From Clostridia bacterium (GTDB taxonomy: Bacteria > Bacillota > Clostridia > Oscillospirales > Acutalibacteraceae): 64,000 nucleotides of DNA. Below the pieces are notes generated by a model. That model was given only the letters and a program-made list of their open reading frames with translations, was not told the origin of the DNA and made no database searches. The number at the start of each line of letters is the position of its first letter. Within the stretch, counting starts at the first letter, position 1. The stretch is from positions 1 through 64,000 of the forward strand of contig JAFRXY010000090.1 in NCBI GenBank assembly GCA_017441385.1. The letters run 5' to 3'. Of this stretch, positions 63,478 through 64,000 are shown piece after piece. Both the position numbers and the translations under genes were made by a program.

Positions 63478-64000
63478 ATGAACAGAAAACAGGTAGTCGA
63501 AAGAATTTCCGCAATCAGCATAGCGGTCAATCTCATACTGTCGGTCGGCAAGCTGGCCGCTGGCGTTCTGGCGCATTCCGGCGCGATGGTATCCGAGGCG
63601 GTGCATTCCGCTTCCGACGTATTCAGCACCGTCATCGTGATTATCGGCTTCCGGCTGTCGGCAAAGGACGCGGACAAAGAGCATCCCTACGGCCACGAAC
63701 GGCTGGAATGTGTCGCGGGTATCATTCTGGCGATGATTCTCTTTATTACCGGTCTCGGCATCGCGAAAACCTCCGTTGACCTGATGATTTCCAAGGAATA
63801 CCTGACCGCCAAAATGCCGGGGATTGCCGCGCTGATCGCCGCTGTTATTTCCATTGCCGCCAAGGAAGGCTTATACTGGCTGACCATCATCTACGCGCGG
63901 AAGATCGACTCTCCCGCGCTGAAGGCCGACGCGTGGCACCACTGCAGCGACGCGCTTTCTTCCGTGGGAGCGATGATCGGCATCATGGGCGCGAGAATGG
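63478..64000 (+). CDS. Cation diffusion facilitator transporter (cut by window end)
   Basis: Exports divalent cations by proton antiport. The first 174 codons are present. Predicted helices include ISIAVNLILSVGKLAAGVLA and VAGIILAMILFITGLGI. The metal-site motif is AMVSEAVHSASDVFSTVIVI (H-x3-D) in TM2 and WHHCSDALSSVGAMIG (H-x3-D) in TM5. The ATG follows TTGGAGGG by 6 nt. The NiCo riboswitch upstream predicts Co/Ni export. The C-terminal cytoplasmic domain lies beyond the window. Confidence 0.93.
   Translation, partial: MNRKQVVERISAISIAVNLILSVGKLAAGVLAHSGAMVSEAVHSASDVFSTVIVIIGFRLSAKDADKEHPYGHERLECVAGIILAMILFITGLGIAKTSVDLMISKEYLTAKMPGIAALIAAVISIAAKEGLYWLTIIYARKIDSPALKADAWHHCSDALSSVGAMIGIMGARM

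Overview
The window is a low-to-mid GC Gram-positive chromosome segment, most likely from a gut-type member of the class Clostridia (Oscillospiraceae/Ruminococcaceae-like). Reasons: the complete S10-spc-alpha ribosomal gene order typical of Firmicutes, a four-cysteine S14, a zinc-type adenylate kinase, a Cys T-box, a NiCo riboswitch, Thr/Ser/Lys-rich exported wall proteins, and consensus vegetative promoters (TTGACA-17-TATAAT type) before many operons. This placement is inference; no rRNA or other direct taxonomic marker is present.

Layout. 1-10.8 kb: a possible transposase fragment at the edge, a Clp-family unfoldase with an N-terminal zinc finger, pgsA, a CvpA-like membrane protein, a DUF5711-like protein, truA, an SH3b/L,D-transpeptidase wall enzyme, folE-folP and a small unknown gene. 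10.8-27.0 kb: one long minus-strand transcription unit of 31 genes (rpsJ to rplQ, including secY, adk, map, infA, rpmJ and rpoA). It is driven from one strong promoter near 27.0 kb, behind a leader of about 460 nt that contains a terminator-like hairpin. 27.1-35.4 kb: two small membrane proteins, a DegV protein, an alpha-galactosidase with its GPH-type transporter, and an unrecognised GT-B-like protein. 35.4-46.1 kb: mpg-vanY, a HEPN/degenerate nucleotidyltransferase pair upstream of an LCP wall ligase, two M23 peptidases, MscS, a DUF218 protein, a GNAT enzyme and a D,D-carboxypeptidase. 46.1-51.7 kb: rpsB-tsf, facing an operon [unknown gene]-cysE-cysS controlled by a T-box with a UGC (Cys) specifier. 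52.0-62.6 kb: a polysaccharide cluster with one strong promoter: a WecG/TagA-type transferase, three further glycosyltransferases, a TviB-type UDP-sugar dehydrogenase, a left-handed-beta-helix acyltransferase, then gmd-fcl-manC-manA, which make GDP-L-fucose from fructose-6-phosphate apart from the phosphomannomutase step. 62.6-64 kb: a hypothetical gene and a cation diffusion facilitator, cut by the window end, behind a NiCo riboswitch.

How it fits together. Much of the accessory content concerns the envelope: lipid synthesis (pgsA), wall remodelling (L,D-transpeptidase, VanY, S11 carboxypeptidase, two M23 enzymes, LCP) and a fucose-containing surface polymer. The most interesting signals are non-coding: the Cys T-box and its unknown first gene, the NiCo riboswitch, the S10 and rpsB leaders with terminator-like hairpins, and a family of GC-rich dispersed intergenic repeats. 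No tRNA, rRNA or CRISPR array was seen.
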